From: a virus
DNA length: 25,509 nucleotides
Virus record (IMG/VR): IMGVR_UViG_3300046007_000411
Coordinates: 1-25,509 of that record
Reading direction: 5' to 3' (one strand)
Positions 15,985-25,509 of the stretch are shown one piece after another; the first letter of the stretch is position 1; each line of letters begins with the position of its first letter. Under the pieces are notes generated by a model. That model was not told the DNA's origin. It searched no databases and worked only from the letters and a program-made list of their open reading frames with translations. Both the position numbers and the translations under genes were made by a program.

Positions 15985-17165
15985 AGCGCGGTGTTTTCAT
16001 AGCCCACCTGAACGTCAACGCTGATCTGCTGCAACTTATCAACGACACGCTTGCGGACGTTGTAGGTGTCCGTCTTGACTACCACTGGAACGAGCTGCGT
16101 GCCAATCTGAATCCAGCACTCCGGTGAGTAGATCATCTCTTGAAGCCAGCTGAACTCCGCATCGGTGAGCCAGTCGCTGTTCAGCGTGTAGGTGTCGCGG
16201 TAGGTCACCGACCACTGCTTATCATAGACGTCATCGCCGTAGACGCTGGCGTTGTAGCCGTAGGTCTTGCGGTCAACATCGACGCGCTGCCTGTTCATCC
16301 GGGTAAAGGTGTAGCCGTCAATGCCGCCGTACATGTTGCGGAAAAAGACACGCAGGTCGTTGTATCGCTGGCAGTTGTCGATGACGTAAGTGTATGCAGC
16401 GGTTCGGCTGAACACGCTTGTATTCGTGCCTGCCGCGTTGAAAGTGACCAAGACTGCAATCTTGCCTCCATTCGCTGGGAAGTTGACACTCCCTGCGTTG
16501 CCGTCGGAACACTGCGACGAGGTTAAGTTATAGACGCCATAAGGACCAGCGTTTATGATGTTGCTGATCGTCGACGTGCTGCCAGTCACCAGAAAGGCTG
16601 CACGCGGCGTGCCATCGTCGTAGGTGACGCGCAATGCAATCCCCGACACATTGGAAAGCACGCCGATGAAGTCGCTATCACCCGATCCAAGCGTTGAAGT
16701 CACTGGCCTGTTGCTGAACGTCTTAATCGCTGGCGTGTCACCCGACACCGTCGCCGCTATGTACGCACTCGGCGAGTAGGCCGCGTAGTCCTGCTGGCGA
16801 AACGCCGCCTGCCACGCGATAAGCGACGCTGATGCTGTGCCGCCTGTCGCCACCGTCGGAGGCGAGCCGAACTCCTCGCGGAAGGTCAGGTTGGCGTTGA
16901 CTGCATAGCCCCCATCCTGCCAGCCGCTGATCAGCTGTGGTATTTTCGGTGCTATCAGCGTCTCCACGACCTTTGACACTCCGAAAAAGCCGTTGTTCGT
17001 CGTCGGCAGCTTGTCGCACTTCAAGCGCGCGGACGAAAGCGACCCCGACACGTCGCAGACATAGCGGAAGTTAGCGGAGGCGGTGTTGTTGCTCGACACG
17101 ACCACGACGTCGCTGTTGCCGACTGGAAGCAGCGATGGCAGCGCGGATATTATAGTTATGCTCAT
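15981..17165 (-). CDS. tail protein (distal tail-like)
   Basis: The 394-residue protein begins MSITIISALPSLLPVGNSDVVVVSS, then NFRYVCDVSG and an all-beta body. The C-terminal third carries DGYTFTRMNRQRVDVDRKTYG, TYTLNSDWLTDAEFSWLQEMIYSPECWI and PVVVKTDTYNVRKRVVDKLQQISVDVQ. The last two regions (LNSDWLT-x3-F-x-W-L-x-x-M-x-x-S-P and the C-terminal strand pair) are conserved in tail proteins of Bacteroidota phages as I recall them, and the ending resembles distal tail proteins. It starts four bases inside the gp10-like gene (ATGA) and ends overlapping the next tail gene, so the tail genes are translationally coupled. Confidence 0.7.
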   Translation of the reverse strand: MSITIISALPSLLPVGNSDVVVVSSNNTASANFRYVCDVSGSLSSARLKCDKLPTTNNGFFGVSKVVETLIAPKIPQLISGWQDGGYAVNANLTFREEFGSPPTVATGGTASASLIAWQAAFRQQDYAAYSPSAYIAATVSGDTPAIKTFSNRPVTSTLGSGDSDFIGVLSNVSGIALRVTYDDGTPRAAFLVTGSTSTISNIINAGPYGVYNLTSSQCSDGNAGSVNFPANGGKIAVLVTFNAAGTNTSVFSRTAAYTYVIDNCQRYNDLRVFFRNMYGGIDGYTFTRMNRQRVDVDRKTYGYNASVYGDDVYDKQWSVTYRDTYTLNSDWLTDAEFSWLQEMIYSPECWIQIGTQLVPVVVKTDTYNVRKRVVDKLQQISVDVQVGYENTAL

Positions 17166-17743
17166 ACGTTCATTGAAATTGATATTTCCTTGCCTACGAC
17201 CTCGGCGATGCTTTTGACCAACTCATCCATCTTCGCATCCGTAAGTACCGAATTGAGGAATGGCCGCCCCTTAATGCCGTCACGTTTTATTTTTGATGCA
17301 ATAGAATATGCGGCTTGTTCCATTGATGTTTCCGGGTCCGTATCGTCAAATTCTATCGTAACCGCCCGGTCAACAATCCATTTTTCTATTGCTTCAACGT
17401 GTTTTTTCGACGGACGAATTCGCCGGAAGGTGAAAGGCGCACCCCTGTCTACGCTCACACCATTGACGCCGTACTCGACGAACTTCCAATACGACGCCAT
17501 TTCCATCGCGACCTGTGCGACCTTCTGCTCTACCGGCAACTCCGCGAAGCCTACCGACTGACGCAGGTTAAGCGTAGCCTTGGCGTCAACGCGGTCGATG
17601 CCTTCAATGGTCAGCTTAATAACATCCTGCATCCACCGAATTAGCGCTGCGTTCACGTCAGGAGATCGCGACAGGCTGAACTCCTTGGTTACGTCAGTGC
17701 CAACGCCCAGTACGTCGCCCTCTAATTTTGCGGAAAATTTCAT
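17162..17743 (-). CDS. HK97 gp10-like tail/neck protein
   Basis: The 193-residue protein has an amphipathic N-terminal half (ALIRWMQDVIKLTIEGIDRVDA, LNLRQSVGF), followed by YWKFVEYGVNGV, GAPFTFRRIRPSKKHVEAIEKWI and AYSIASKIKRDGIKGRPFLNSVL. The E-Y-G followed by a downstream helix and K-G-x-P-F-L is the pattern of HK97 gp10-like proteins, which act in head-tail joining or tail assembly. The ATG at 17,743 follows a GATATTTA element by exactly five bases. It follows the tail chaperone and heads the tail-protein operon. Confidence 0.7.
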   Translation of the reverse strand: MKFSAKLEGDVLGVGTDVTKEFSLSRSPDVNAALIRWMQDVIKLTIEGIDRVDAKATLNLRQSVGFAELPVEQKVAQVAMEMASYWKFVEYGVNGVSVDRGAPFTFRRIRPSKKHVEAIEKWIVDRAVTIEFDDTDPETSMEQAAYSIASKIKRDGIKGRPFLNSVLTDAKMDELVKSIAEVVGKEISISMNV

Positions 17744-17748
17744 GCAAG

Positions 17749-17778
17749 TAAATATCGCAACGCGAAAATCTATGCACT
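17749..17778 (-). promoter_or_regulatory. bipartite promoter-like element, copy 5
   Basis: Minus strand: AGTGCATA (17,778-17,771), 14 bases, GATATTTA (17,756-17,749), five bases, ATG at 17,743. The upstream half overlaps the stop codon of the tail-chaperone frameshift extension. It lacks TTTG but keeps TGCATA. Confidence 0.6.
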
Positions 17779-18001
17779 ACGGCATCGCCTTCATCAGCAG
17801 CAGCGCGTTCATGAACTCCCGCGCTGGCATGTTGAACACCTGATCCATGCGCAGCGGATCTTTGCCGGCCATGCGGTAGACCACACCGACCCAGCCGTAG
17901 TTCGGCTTTTTTACGCCTTGGCCGTTGTCGTCGTCTTCCCCTGATCCGTCAAAGACTTCCGCATAATCGTCAACAAAGGCTCTGAAAGCTGCAAAAAAAA
18001 A
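17777..18001 (-). CDS. tail assembly chaperone, -1 frameshift extension (gpGT-like C-terminal part)
   Basis: This frame lies -1 to the upstream 190-residue chaperone and overlaps its 3' end. It is expected to be translated only as a fusion after slipping at the T9 run (18,001-17,993). The fused protein, from the ATG at 18,483, would have about 235 residues. The extension continues FAAFRAFVDDYAEVFDG, an acidic linker, then YGWVGVVYRMAGKDPLRMDQVFNMPAREFMNALLLMK. The W-x-x-x-x-Y-R-x-A followed by a helix with M-N-x-L is typical of the T domain of lambda GT-like proteins, which is thought to contact the tape measure or tail tube protein. A free ATG at 18,016 exists in this frame but has no good initiation context. 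The frame ends 33 bases before the gp10-like gene. Confidence 0.8.
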   Translation of the reverse strand, partial: FFFAAFRAFVDDYAEVFDGSGEDDDNGQGVKKPNYGWVGVVYRMAGKDPLRMDQVFNMPAREFMNALLLMKAMP

Positions 18002-18483
18002 GCGGCATAACCCCAAACGTCACTCATGTTCATCTGCAACATCGCCTCTGCGCGCTGCTTATGCCCCTTGCCATCGTACGCCTTCGGCCACCACTTCCAC
18101 ACCCTGCACTCTCTCGAAAGCGTCGCCAAGATCAGGTGCAAGTTGTCAATCACCCCCTGCTCGCTACTCATGTCGTAGGAATACAACTCGACCAACTGCC
18201 CTGCGCTGATTTCGTCAATGAACCACTCAAATTGATACCACTTTCCGGCAACCTTGGCGTGACGCTTGGCAGCCAGCGACGATAGCGATTTGCTTGCGGC
18301 GTTAATCTCACCATACCGCTTGTTGACCTCCGCTATTGTCATTTTCTTGACCTGATCAATCGGCAGGTTGTCAAGAACGGCGATGACGCCGATCTTCTTG
18401 TCGCTGGTCGTGTAGATTGCGTTGGCCTCAATAGACACAATGCGTTGGAACTGGTCGACGGTGATTTTGTTGAGTAGGCTCAT
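17911..18483 (-). CDS. tail assembly chaperone (gpG-like)
   Basis: The start at 18,483 (MSLLNKITVDQFQRIVSIE) overlaps the glycosyltransferase stop as ATGA; a longer reading would lie inside that gene. The 190-residue product is helical, with TIAEVNKRYGEINAASKSL, AKRHAKVAGKWYQFEWFIDEISAGQLVEL, DNLHLILATLSRE and DVWGYAAFFLQLSEPLLTIM, and ends in a Lys/Thr tail. The F-I-x-x-I-S-A-G-Q and L-x-x-I-L-A-x-L-x-R-E features match gpG-like chaperones I know from Bacteroidota phages. It should coat the tape measure during tail assembly. Near the end, codons GCT-TTT-TTT-TTG provide the slippery site for the -1 extension. Confidence 0.8.
   Translation of the reverse strand: MSLLNKITVDQFQRIVSIEANAIYTTSDKKIGVIAVLDNLPIDQVKKMTIAEVNKRYGEINAASKSLSSLAAKRHAKVAGKWYQFEWFIDEISAGQLVELYSYDMSSEQGVIDNLHLILATLSRECRVWKWWPKAYDGKGHKQRAEAMLQMNMSDVWGYAAFFLQLSEPLLTIMRKSLTDQGKTTTTAKA
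17993..18001 (-). promoter_or_regulatory. -1 ribosomal frameshift slippery site (T9)
   Basis: The minus strand reads GC-T9-GC. In the chaperone frame the codons are GCT TTT TTT TTG, so T-TTT-TTT is a perfect X-XXY-YYZ heptamer. A -1 slip joins the chaperone to the downstream frame, giving ...YAAFFFAAFRAF. I could not assess a downstream stimulatory structure. Confidence 0.85.
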
Positions 18484-19352
18484 GCTTTCAAGGCTTGGAT
18501 GTATAATGCGTAAAGTTGCTTGCACACGCTTTCGGCGCGGTAGTCTGCAATGTCGCCGGGTACCGTCAGCATCTCGCGCTTTGTCACCGCCCCTTCAGCG
18601 TTGAAGTGATAACTCATCACCGCCTTGCCGCACATCCACGCTTCAATCGTTGTCCTGCCGATGTGCAGGCCACAGGCAAAGTGACAACCCTTGACCAGCG
18701 TTTCGATATTGCTCACCGCCTCGCAGTAGTGGATTGGGTAGCGACTTTTTAAGTCTTCGAGGAAATCGCCGTTGTTGTAGCCTACCAAGACAAAATGCCT
18801 GTCGTTATCATTACACCACGCCGCCGCATCGTAAATCATAGCCTTGCGCATGTAGTCAAGCGTTCCGGCCAGTAAAACGTAACCGCCATCCTGTATTCCG
18901 TCCGTATTAAATCGGGTATAATCGACAGGGTTGTAGATGACGTGTATTTTATTCAATGGAACGCCATATCGCGCGTGTATTTCGTCTTTCTCATGCTGCG
19001 CTATGCTGATGTACCTCTTGATGCTTTCGTGCTTCACAGGTCGCTCTAAATCGAAATAGACGCTGTGTATCGTCGCAACCTTCGGCGTTTGTGGGAATAG
19101 CGCACACAAGTAATCGGTGACCTGCTTGTGCTGAACGTGAATGACGTTGTAGGCTTCGCGCCCTGTCAACTCTGCAAATGGTTTAATCAGCACCCCCGCC
19201 ATCTGCGCCTCTGCGATCATCGGGTAGTCCATGTATGGTGACGTGACCGTGACCTTATGCCCCATAGCCTTCAATCCCTTGGCAACCTGCAAGACGTAAA
19301 GTTCCGACCCTGTGTACTGGCGGAAGAACAATGATGCTATTAGTATGTTCAT
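18480..19352 (-). CDS. GT4-like glycosyltransferase
   Basis: The 290-residue protein has the N-terminal MNILIASLFFRQYTGSELYV; the G-S-E-L-Y loop is characteristic of a GT4 subgroup. It continues with YNVIHVQHKQ and TIHSVYFD, HVIYNPVDYTRF, GYVLLAGTLD, and a C-terminal GRTTIEAWMCGKAVMSYH in the donor-binding position. At 290 residues it is shorter than many GT4 enzymes (350-400) but both halves are represented. It should transfer a sugar from a nucleotide donor; the acceptor is unknown. It begins four bases inside the acetyltransferase gene and ends overlapping the tail chaperone start, so the pair is cleanly inserted between terminase and tail genes. Confidence 0.85.
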   Translation of the reverse strand: MNILIASLFFRQYTGSELYVLQVAKGLKAMGHKVTVTSPYMDYPMIAEAQMAGVLIKPFAELTGREAYNVIHVQHKQVTDYLCALFPQTPKVATIHSVYFDLERPVKHESIKRYISIAQHEKDEIHARYGVPLNKIHVIYNPVDYTRFNTDGIQDGGYVLLAGTLDYMRKAMIYDAAAWCNDNDRHFVLVGYNNGDFLEDLKSRYPIHYCEAVSNIETLVKGCHFACGLHIGRTTIEAWMCGKAVMSYHFNAEGAVTKREMLTVPGDIADYRAESVCKQLYALYIQALKA

Positions 19353-19816
19353 GTCTTCTGTTTAATTGGTCGCGCTGGGTTGCCATACGCAAGAAAGCCA
19401 TCGGGAATGTCACGCGTCACCACACTACCGGCGCCGATCAAAGCGTCAACGCCGATGCGCACTCCGCAGACAATCGTGCTGTTTGCCCCGACGCTGCATC
19501 CTTTGCAAAAGTAGGTAGATCGAAACCTGCCGTTGTTCTTCCAGTCGCCGTAAACGCTTGGGTAGTAGTCGTTGGTCGTCACCACATTCGGGCCGATGAA
19601 TACATCATTGCCAATGATGCAGCCGTGGTAGATCAACGCGTGATTTTGGATTTTGACGTTGTTGCCAATTTGAACGCCAGTGTCAATGTGCGCGCCTTCG
19701 CCGATGACGCAGTTGTCGCCGATTTTAGCACCTGTGCGAATGTGAGCAAATGCCCATACTTTGACGTTTTCACCAAGTTCAACGCCCTCTTCAATTATTG
19801 CGGTTGGATGTATCAT
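19349..19816 (-). CDS. left-handed beta-helix (hexapeptide) acyltransferase, WbpD-like
   Basis: The 155-residue protein is built from hexapeptide repeats ([LIV]-G-x4) over most of its length: ELGENVKVWAFAHIRTGAKIGDN, GEGAHIDTGVQIGNNVKIQN, GNDVFIGPNVVTTND, VGANSTIVCGVRIG, DALIGAGSVVTRDIPDG, ending YGNPARPI. The start MIHPTAIIEEG and the loop VVTTNDYYP resemble sugar N-acetyltransferases such as WbpD and FdtC, which acetylate amino sugars in O-antigen or S-layer glycan biosynthesis. O-acetylation is also possible. It is translationally coupled to the downstream glycosyltransferase. A TAGATTTG box, partly formed by the terminase stop codon, lies four bases before its ATG. Confidence 0.85.
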   Translation of the reverse strand: MIHPTAIIEEGVELGENVKVWAFAHIRTGAKIGDNCVIGEGAHIDTGVQIGNNVKIQNHALIYHGCIIGNDVFIGPNVVTTNDYYPSVYGDWKNNGRFRSTYFCKGCSVGANSTIVCGVRIGVDALIGAGSVVTRDIPDGFLAYGNPARPIKQKT

Positions 19817-19820
19817 GCTA

Positions 19821-19828
19821 CAAATCTA
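19821..19828 (-). promoter_or_regulatory. TAGATTTG box before the acetyltransferase
   Basis: TAGATTTG fits the Bacteroidota -7 consensus TAnnTTTG and ends four bases before the ATG at 19,816. The sequence abuts the terminase stop codon (TAG at 19,831-19,829). I see no TTG near -33. The leader TAGATTTGTAGCATG is close to TAAATTTGTAAGCATG of the other glycosyltransferase gene. Confidence 0.4.
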
Positions 19829-21004
19829 CTACATGATCACGTACCTGCCTCCAGCGTTGGCTGATAGCTTGTTTAGCGCGACGTAACGCACCGCGTCAAT
19901 GGCGTGGTTGTACCGGTCAATCGGCACACCCAACGACGCGCCAGTTCGATCCGTGTCCCAAGTGTAGTTCCTCAACTCCTTAATCAGGTTCGTCGATTCG
20001 CGCGTGACAAATAGCGGCTGACGTTTGAGGATGTCGATTGAGTTCCTGATGCTATCGGCGCCCTTCGTCGCCGGGTGTATGTTGAAGCCGAGGCGATGCA
20101 CCTCCTCAATGCTCTTGGGTTCAGCACTGTCAGCGATGATCGGCCACGACCTGCCAATGCCCAGCTTGCGTAGGTGTTCAGCGATGTCTTGGTTGGTCAG
20201 GCCTGATGAGTAGAGCAACTCATGCAGGAGGATAGTGCTGCCTCGCTTGTAGACGGCAACCACCGCCGTGGGATCGTTCGTGTACCCCCAGTCCAAGCCG
20301 ATGGCTACCAGCTTATCACCAGCAAAGTCGATGCCGTCCACCTGCTGCCAATCGTCGAAGACCACGCCCTGCAATGATCCGACTTCACCCAAGCCGTAGA
20401 CCTTCCACCAGTTCGCCCAGTACGTCGATGTCGCCGCCTTGACCTGCGCCGCTTCGATGTCGTCGCGGATCGTAGCCGGAAGCGCCTCATTGTCGCGGTA
20501 GGTCAGCACAATCAACTCACTGTCTTGCTCTGCCAATACTTCGGTATGCGCCCAGAACTCCGACACAGGGTTGAAGTCGATGTAGATGGCTTCGCTCGTT
20601 CTGATGGCCAGCTGATGGTACGCCTCGAAGTCGATGTTGTTGGCCTCATTGATGTATAGCACCTGCCGCCGTGCGCCGCGTAGCTTCGCCTCTTGATCTG
20701 CACTGAAGAACTCAATCGTGCTGCCGTTGGCAAAGGTGTATGTCAGCAGCGTCTTGTTCCAGCCTTCATCACGCCAGCGGTTCGTCCACTGCATGACCTT
20801 GCCAAAGTCCTTCATTGCGCCACGTCGTAGATGCGGGATTGATTCAGACACGACGCTGATCTCGGTCTTGGCCTTGGCTGCTATGTGGATCAGGACTGCC
20901 AGTATTGCGTATGTTTTTCCAGCACTTGTGCCGCCTTGGATGACTTTCTTTCGGGCAGTCATCCGCCGTATGCGTTTTATCGCGGTGGTGTGCTGGAAAC
21001 TCAT
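19829..21004 (-). CDS. terL: terminase large subunit
   Basis: The 391-residue protein has an N-terminal ATPase with Walker A GGTSAGKT (residues 24-31) and Walker B VLYINE (115-120, catalytic E120), plus the motif AKLRGARR just before it. The C-terminal RNase H-like nuclease has AIGLDWGYTNDPTAVVAV (D238), IIADSAEP (D292) and RYNHAIDAVRYV (D370), the likely metal-binding acidic triad. It powers DNA packaging and cuts concatemers. At 391 residues it is on the short side but has both domains. It overlaps the MazG-like gene upstream by four bases. The nuclease type cannot assign the packaging mechanism without a phylogeny. Confidence 0.93.
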   Translation of the reverse strand: MSFQHTTAIKRIRRMTARKKVIQGGTSAGKTYAILAVLIHIAAKAKTEISVVSESIPHLRRGAMKDFGKVMQWTNRWRDEGWNKTLLTYTFANGSTIEFFSADQEAKLRGARRQVLYINEANNIDFEAYHQLAIRTSEAIYIDFNPVSEFWAHTEVLAEQDSELIVLTYRDNEALPATIRDDIEAAQVKAATSTYWANWWKVYGLGEVGSLQGVVFDDWQQVDGIDFAGDKLVAIGLDWGYTNDPTAVVAVYKRGSTILLHELLYSSGLTNQDIAEHLRKLGIGRSWPIIADSAEPKSIEEVHRLGFNIHPATKGADSIRNSIDILKRQPLFVTRESTNLIKELRNYTWDTDRTGASLGVPIDRYNHAIDAVRYVALNKLSANAGGRYVIM

Positions 21005-24000
21005 CCACCCTTGTCTATCTCCCCCTTCAACTTCTCAACATATACGGCCGCATCCATCAACTCCTCCTGCAGGTGTTGCAACCACTGGATCAGCGTCAGG
21101 TCATCCCTCTCCATCGTTGTGCCGTACTTCTCCTTGCCCTTTTCTGCTCTTGTCCTAAGTTGGGCAACAACGGCTTCGGTGATTGCGTCAGTCATTGAAT
21201 AGAGGCTGCTCGATTTTGACGTCTGCGGTGATTTCTTGCTTTGGCAATCCGTAGACACGTGATAACAATGTTTCCAGCGAATAGAGCGTGCCTTTCTCCA
21301 GCGACTTGCGCATCGCCCCTGCTATGGTCTTTTCCAGTATTGTCGCGCTTGGGTTCTCGTACACGCCTTTCAGTTCCTCAATAGTCATGGCCATCATAGC
21401 TTGGATCGTGTCGTTGATTTCGCTGCGCTTGTAGCCGTTTGCCGCCAGCGTCGTGACGTACTTACGCGGCCTCCCATTCGGGTTGCCGCTGGTTCCCTTT
21501 TGAAATTGTGTATGTTCAGGAGGCGTTGGCATTTTCCCTGTTATTGCCCTGTTTTGTATGGTTGCCCATTGCGCTTGACTTCAAGGCTTGGGTCAAGTTT
21601 CATCATACGGTCAACGATGACCTGGCAGTACTTGGGGTCGTATTCAACCAAGTAAGCCTTGCGATTCATTTGATGACAAGCCACCATTGTGGTTCCGCTT
21701 CCACCAAAGCCGTCTGCAACAATATCTCCCTGCTTGGAACTATTGCCTATTTGATACCCAATTAGTGGAACTGGCTTCATTGTTGGATGTTCCTTGTTTT
21801 TAGATGGTCGGTCAAATTCAAGCACGGTTGTTTGTTTTCTCCCTCCTTTCCAAAAGTGACCAGACCCAACCTTCCAACCATAAAGACAAGGCTCGTGTTC
21901 TTTAACCCATTCCCACGATTCAGCGGAAACCCCTTCCAAACAAGATTCATGCTTCCATTGGTAGTCCTGACGACCCATAACTAAACAATTCTTTATCCAA
22001 ACGAGGCATTGCTTTAATAATAAACCGCTTGCCATAAACTGATTTCTAAATTGAGTTTCAGGTGCGCCTGGTGGCGACCATACATACCAAGGCGAACCCG
22101 CCTTTGAGTAAGAATTTAATGCAGTAAAAAAATCGTACAAAAACTTATCAAAATCTTCATCTTTTTGTTTGTCATTTACGATTTTAAGTTTATCCTTTGT
22201 CTTTCCTTCATAGTCCACATTGTAGGGAGGGTCAGTCACAACAAGGTCAGCCATTTGATTGTCAAACAACTTTGCAAAAGTGTCGGTTTGCGTACTATCC
22301 CCGCAAAGCAAACGATGCGGTCCAATTTCAAACAAATCACCCAGCACGATGTCGGTCGTGATTTGGTCGGGTATCTCGTAGTCATCCTCCTCCGCTTCCA
22401 ATTCCTTCGGGTCGTCAAATGCAGGAATGTCAAGACCCCACTCCTCCAACTGCTCGGCATCCCACTCATTCGCCAGCATCTCCCAATCCCACTCCCCGAA
22501 GCCGACGTTGTCTTTGATGATAAACTGCCGCTGCTTATCCTCATCCCAGTCCACAATCTCAATAGGTACTTCCTTCCATCCTGCCTCCTTCATCGCCTTG
22601 AGCCGCATGTTGCCGCCCAGTACGATCATATCGCTATTCACGACAACAGGCCGCACAGTTGCCATCTCTGGCAGTTCTTTTAGCGACTGCACCAGCTTGG
22701 CAAACTTCTCATCCTTGATTACTCGCGGATTGTTCGGGTTCGGCTTTATGTCTTTTATCGGTGTCAGCTTCATGCCTCAATGTTTGTGACGATGTCAATG
22801 ATCTTTTCTATGACCGCGACCTTCGCGTGCATCGCGTTGGGTGCTGTGCTGTCTTCGAGCGAATCCAATACGTTTGACAGGTTTGTCAACAGGTGTCCGC
22901 GATCCTGCCAGTCGAGTGCGCGCGCTTCCTGTTCGATTGTAATGTCGGGTTGTGTCTGCATGTCAATCTTCGTTTAGTTCACCTAATTCTCGCAGCTTGT
23001 TCCTACTCCACCCAAGCGCCGCCTTGCCGCCCCATAGCAGGTAGCTGATGTAACCACAGTCGCTGGTGCTGTCTGCGTTGTCGTAGTACGTTTCCGCACG
23101 CGATAGGTAGCTGTGCATCCGCTTGATCGTTTCAACGCTGATGCCTTCGCCTTTGGCCAGTTGCTGCGCCCTGACCTTGCCAGTTTGCGTTGCGCACTTG
23201 TTGCCGTTGCGCTCGTTCAGCTCAATGCCGCGCTTGGCGTTGTTGCGCACACCCTCGCCGTAGTCTGCGTAGGTGTCAGCAAAGGCGCTGCGGTCTGCCT
23301 CCCACTGCCTCGCGCAAACAAGGTAGCGCTGCTGCTGGCTCGGGAACTCGCTGGCAGTTTTGTCATCACCCATGCAACGCTGGATGAAGTCCGTTTTGCT
23401 TTCGCTGTCTGTTGGTGTAGGTAGTGGCATAGTAGTAAATATCATTGAGTCGATAATCGTGCGCGTGCGTCCATTGCGTCAGCCATCATCTCCTGTAATC
23501 GGGAAACGGCGCATGATCCACACCACCAGTTCGTCCGTCCGTAGCCGTTGGCGTTAGCCACGTTCTCCAGCATCGACACCTCGCCCGGTGAGAGCGACAT
23601 CGTCTGCGATGCATAGTAGCCGTCAAGCTTGTGCTTCACCGATAGCACCTGCATTGCTTCGTCAAGTGTCATTTCTCCGACAGTTTAATGATCAGCACCG
23701 TCAGCCCGGCTGAAGAAAGACCGACAGGAATAGCAAGTAGCCAGTGCAGGCTGGAGGCTGTGATGGTCAGCACCACACCCCACCAAAAGGCGAGGCAGGT
23801 CAGGCAGGTCAGCGGCTTGCACCTCGCATAGCGGTAGTACCACGCTGGCAGGACGTTATAGCGGTTCATCGCCAAGGAAGTCATAGTGGCCAAAAGCAAG
23901 ATAGTAATCAGGTCCAAGTTCATGTTTTAGTCGTTGTTTGCAGTTGTTGATTGTGTACGAAATTGATCTCCAAGGTATCTTGGTGTGGCGCTCGATAAGT

Positions 24001-25509
24001 TTCTTGTTGCCCAATTCGAGCCATAGGAGGAATAGCTGCTTGTCGTATGGGTAGGCACCGGCTTTCGCCCAGCTATCCATGACTTCGAGCGCCCGGTTAA
24101 ATATCGCATCAGGCCTTTCGTCATACGGCTCATCAGCTGCCTCCAGCTGCTGATCGGCGATTTCCTCGCGCAGTTCATTGTGTCGGAAGTCGCGTTGAAA
24201 TTTAGAGTTACGACTTCGGTAAAGGTTGATAGCCATGCGCACGATGTAGAAGTTGAGGTAACCTCCTGCGTGCATTGCTTCGATCTTATCGGCTGGCTTT
24301 TCATAAAGTCGGATGACGAGTTCATGTTCAAGGTCAGGCGCAAGGTCAGGCGTAGCCAGCTGCCGCGCTATCTGCCGCAGCTTGCCGCTCGTGTAAAGCG
24401 TTAGTATGATCGTGCGTGCCTCCACATTGGTCGCAAATATACATAGTATCTTTTGGCCTGATGTTGTGCGGTTCGTAGCGCTTAATTTCTTTGAGCCATG
24501 TGTACTTCTTCATGGTGACCTGCAAAATGTGCATGACCTCCAAGCCGTGGTGTACTGTCGAATAATGGCGGCGCATCAGCTGGGCTATCTCCATCAGCGT
24601 CATTTGCATTTTACTGCGCATCAAGTGCATGAGGCAATATCGCGCTTCGGCGACTTCGCGGTGACGGTCTTGGCTCTGCATCTGACGCAGGCCAATGCCG
24701 GTGCGCTTGGTGACCTGCTCCGCGTAGTAGTAAAACTCTTTTTGTCGGTTCATTGGGTGGTGGTTGGTTTGTTGATTGCTTTGAGAAAGTCATCCAGTGA
24801 TCGGACGATGTGGTACTTGTAGCCGGCCGCTTCGATTGTCTCCTGCCATTGCTTTTGTTTGGGCTGCTGCCTACCGATGACCGTCTTAAACTCAATAGCG
24901 ATTAAGCCATTGTCGCTTAGATACATCATATCTGCAACGCCGGCCACGACGCCCATATCTCGATTCATAACGGCCCGGACCTTGTTGTCGCTATTATTAT
25001 TTACCGCGAATAACCGCCCCCGCTCTTCGGGGTAGTTGTTCCAGTGGTAAAGAAAGCACTGTGATTGGATCTTAAATTCTGACAGTTCTTGCATCGGTTT
25101 TGAAAACATTTATAGTGTGGTTCTCCAGTATCCTCATTTATTAACTCCGCCTTTTTCCTTGCCTCATACTTCCAATTTCCTGTTTTGCTGATGAGACGCA
25201 ACCAATACTCACCCTCGCAATAGCAATCGCACATTTGATGCAGAACAAATCCCTTCTTCATTCCATCCGGGTTTTGCTTGTGCAGATTTGCCAAGACCTC
25301 CAGAGGTATGTCCTTCTTTTTATTCATAATATCAAAACGCACTTTCTGAAGAATTACATCTGGCATGATCTCCTGCGCTGGGGCTTGGAATTTGAATCCG
25401 CAACCTGGGCATTCCTTGAAGCTGTTATGGCAAAGATACTCGCAATTCGGGCATTTTTTATGAGGCGCAACACCTCCCTTTGCCGGCCTTTTATCTAAGC
25501 TCCATATGC

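Overview
The window is a contiguous stretch of a tailed (Caudoviricetes) phage or prophage genome whose host is most likely a member of the Bacteroidota. Every supported gene lies on the minus strand, so transcription runs from right to left. The host call rests on three things. The protein families are ones I associate with Bacteroidota phages: the FxKGxSGNPNGRP small protein before the terminase, the XkdF-like protease, the fibre and tail proteins. Start regions generally lack strong Shine-Dalgarno sequences. Several TAnnTTTG boxes, the known Bacteroidota -7 promoter element, sit just upstream of starts. GC content is about 50 percent, with local dips. No tail sheath gene is visible, so a siphovirus-like particle is the simplest reading.

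Layout in transcription order. (1) 25,509-23,442, replication and regulation: the C-terminus of a helicase with a zinc ribbon, a VRR-NUC nuclease, a DnaA-domain-IV-like DNA-binding protein, a sigma-70-like factor, a small membrane protein and a small Cys protein; several of these overlap extensively. (2) 23,430-19,829, pre-packaging and packaging: two small proteins, a ParB-like/DNA methyltransferase fusion, a likely small terminase subunit, a MazG-like small protein and the large terminase. (3) 19,816-18,480: an inserted two-gene sugar cassette (hexapeptide acetyltransferase plus GT4 glycosyltransferase). (4) 18,483-11,570, tail: a tail assembly chaperone with a classic -1 frameshift at a T9 run, a gp10-like protein, two large tail proteins and a tape measure protein carrying a tandem 101-residue duplication. 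(5) 11,555-8,753, head: XkdF-like protease, scaffold-like protein, major capsid protein and a further structural protein, closed by a strong intrinsic terminator. (6) 8,677-7,475: a second glycosyltransferase, moron-like, with its own promoter-like box. (7) 7,593-3,211: a structural protein with an inserted lectin-like Lcl/DUF1566 domain, the portal and connector/neck proteins. (8) 3,211-1: a receptor-binding adhesin, a small protein, a holin, a metallophosphoesterase and the start of an amidase endolysin cut by the left edge.

The most notable unexplained structure is a 30-bp bipartite element, roughly TTTGCATA-N14-GATATTTA, found at fixed spacing before six genes (starts at 3,552, 7,593, 10,963, 11,555, 17,743 and 23,430). 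In four cases the GATATTTA half ends exactly 5 nt before the ATG. It looks like a family of phage promoters with Bacteroidota geometry that would produce leaderless or nearly leaderless mRNAs. The sigma-like protein encoded upstream is an obvious candidate to recognise them, but that link is inference.

No tRNA, CRISPR array, integrase or complete insertion sequence was seen.
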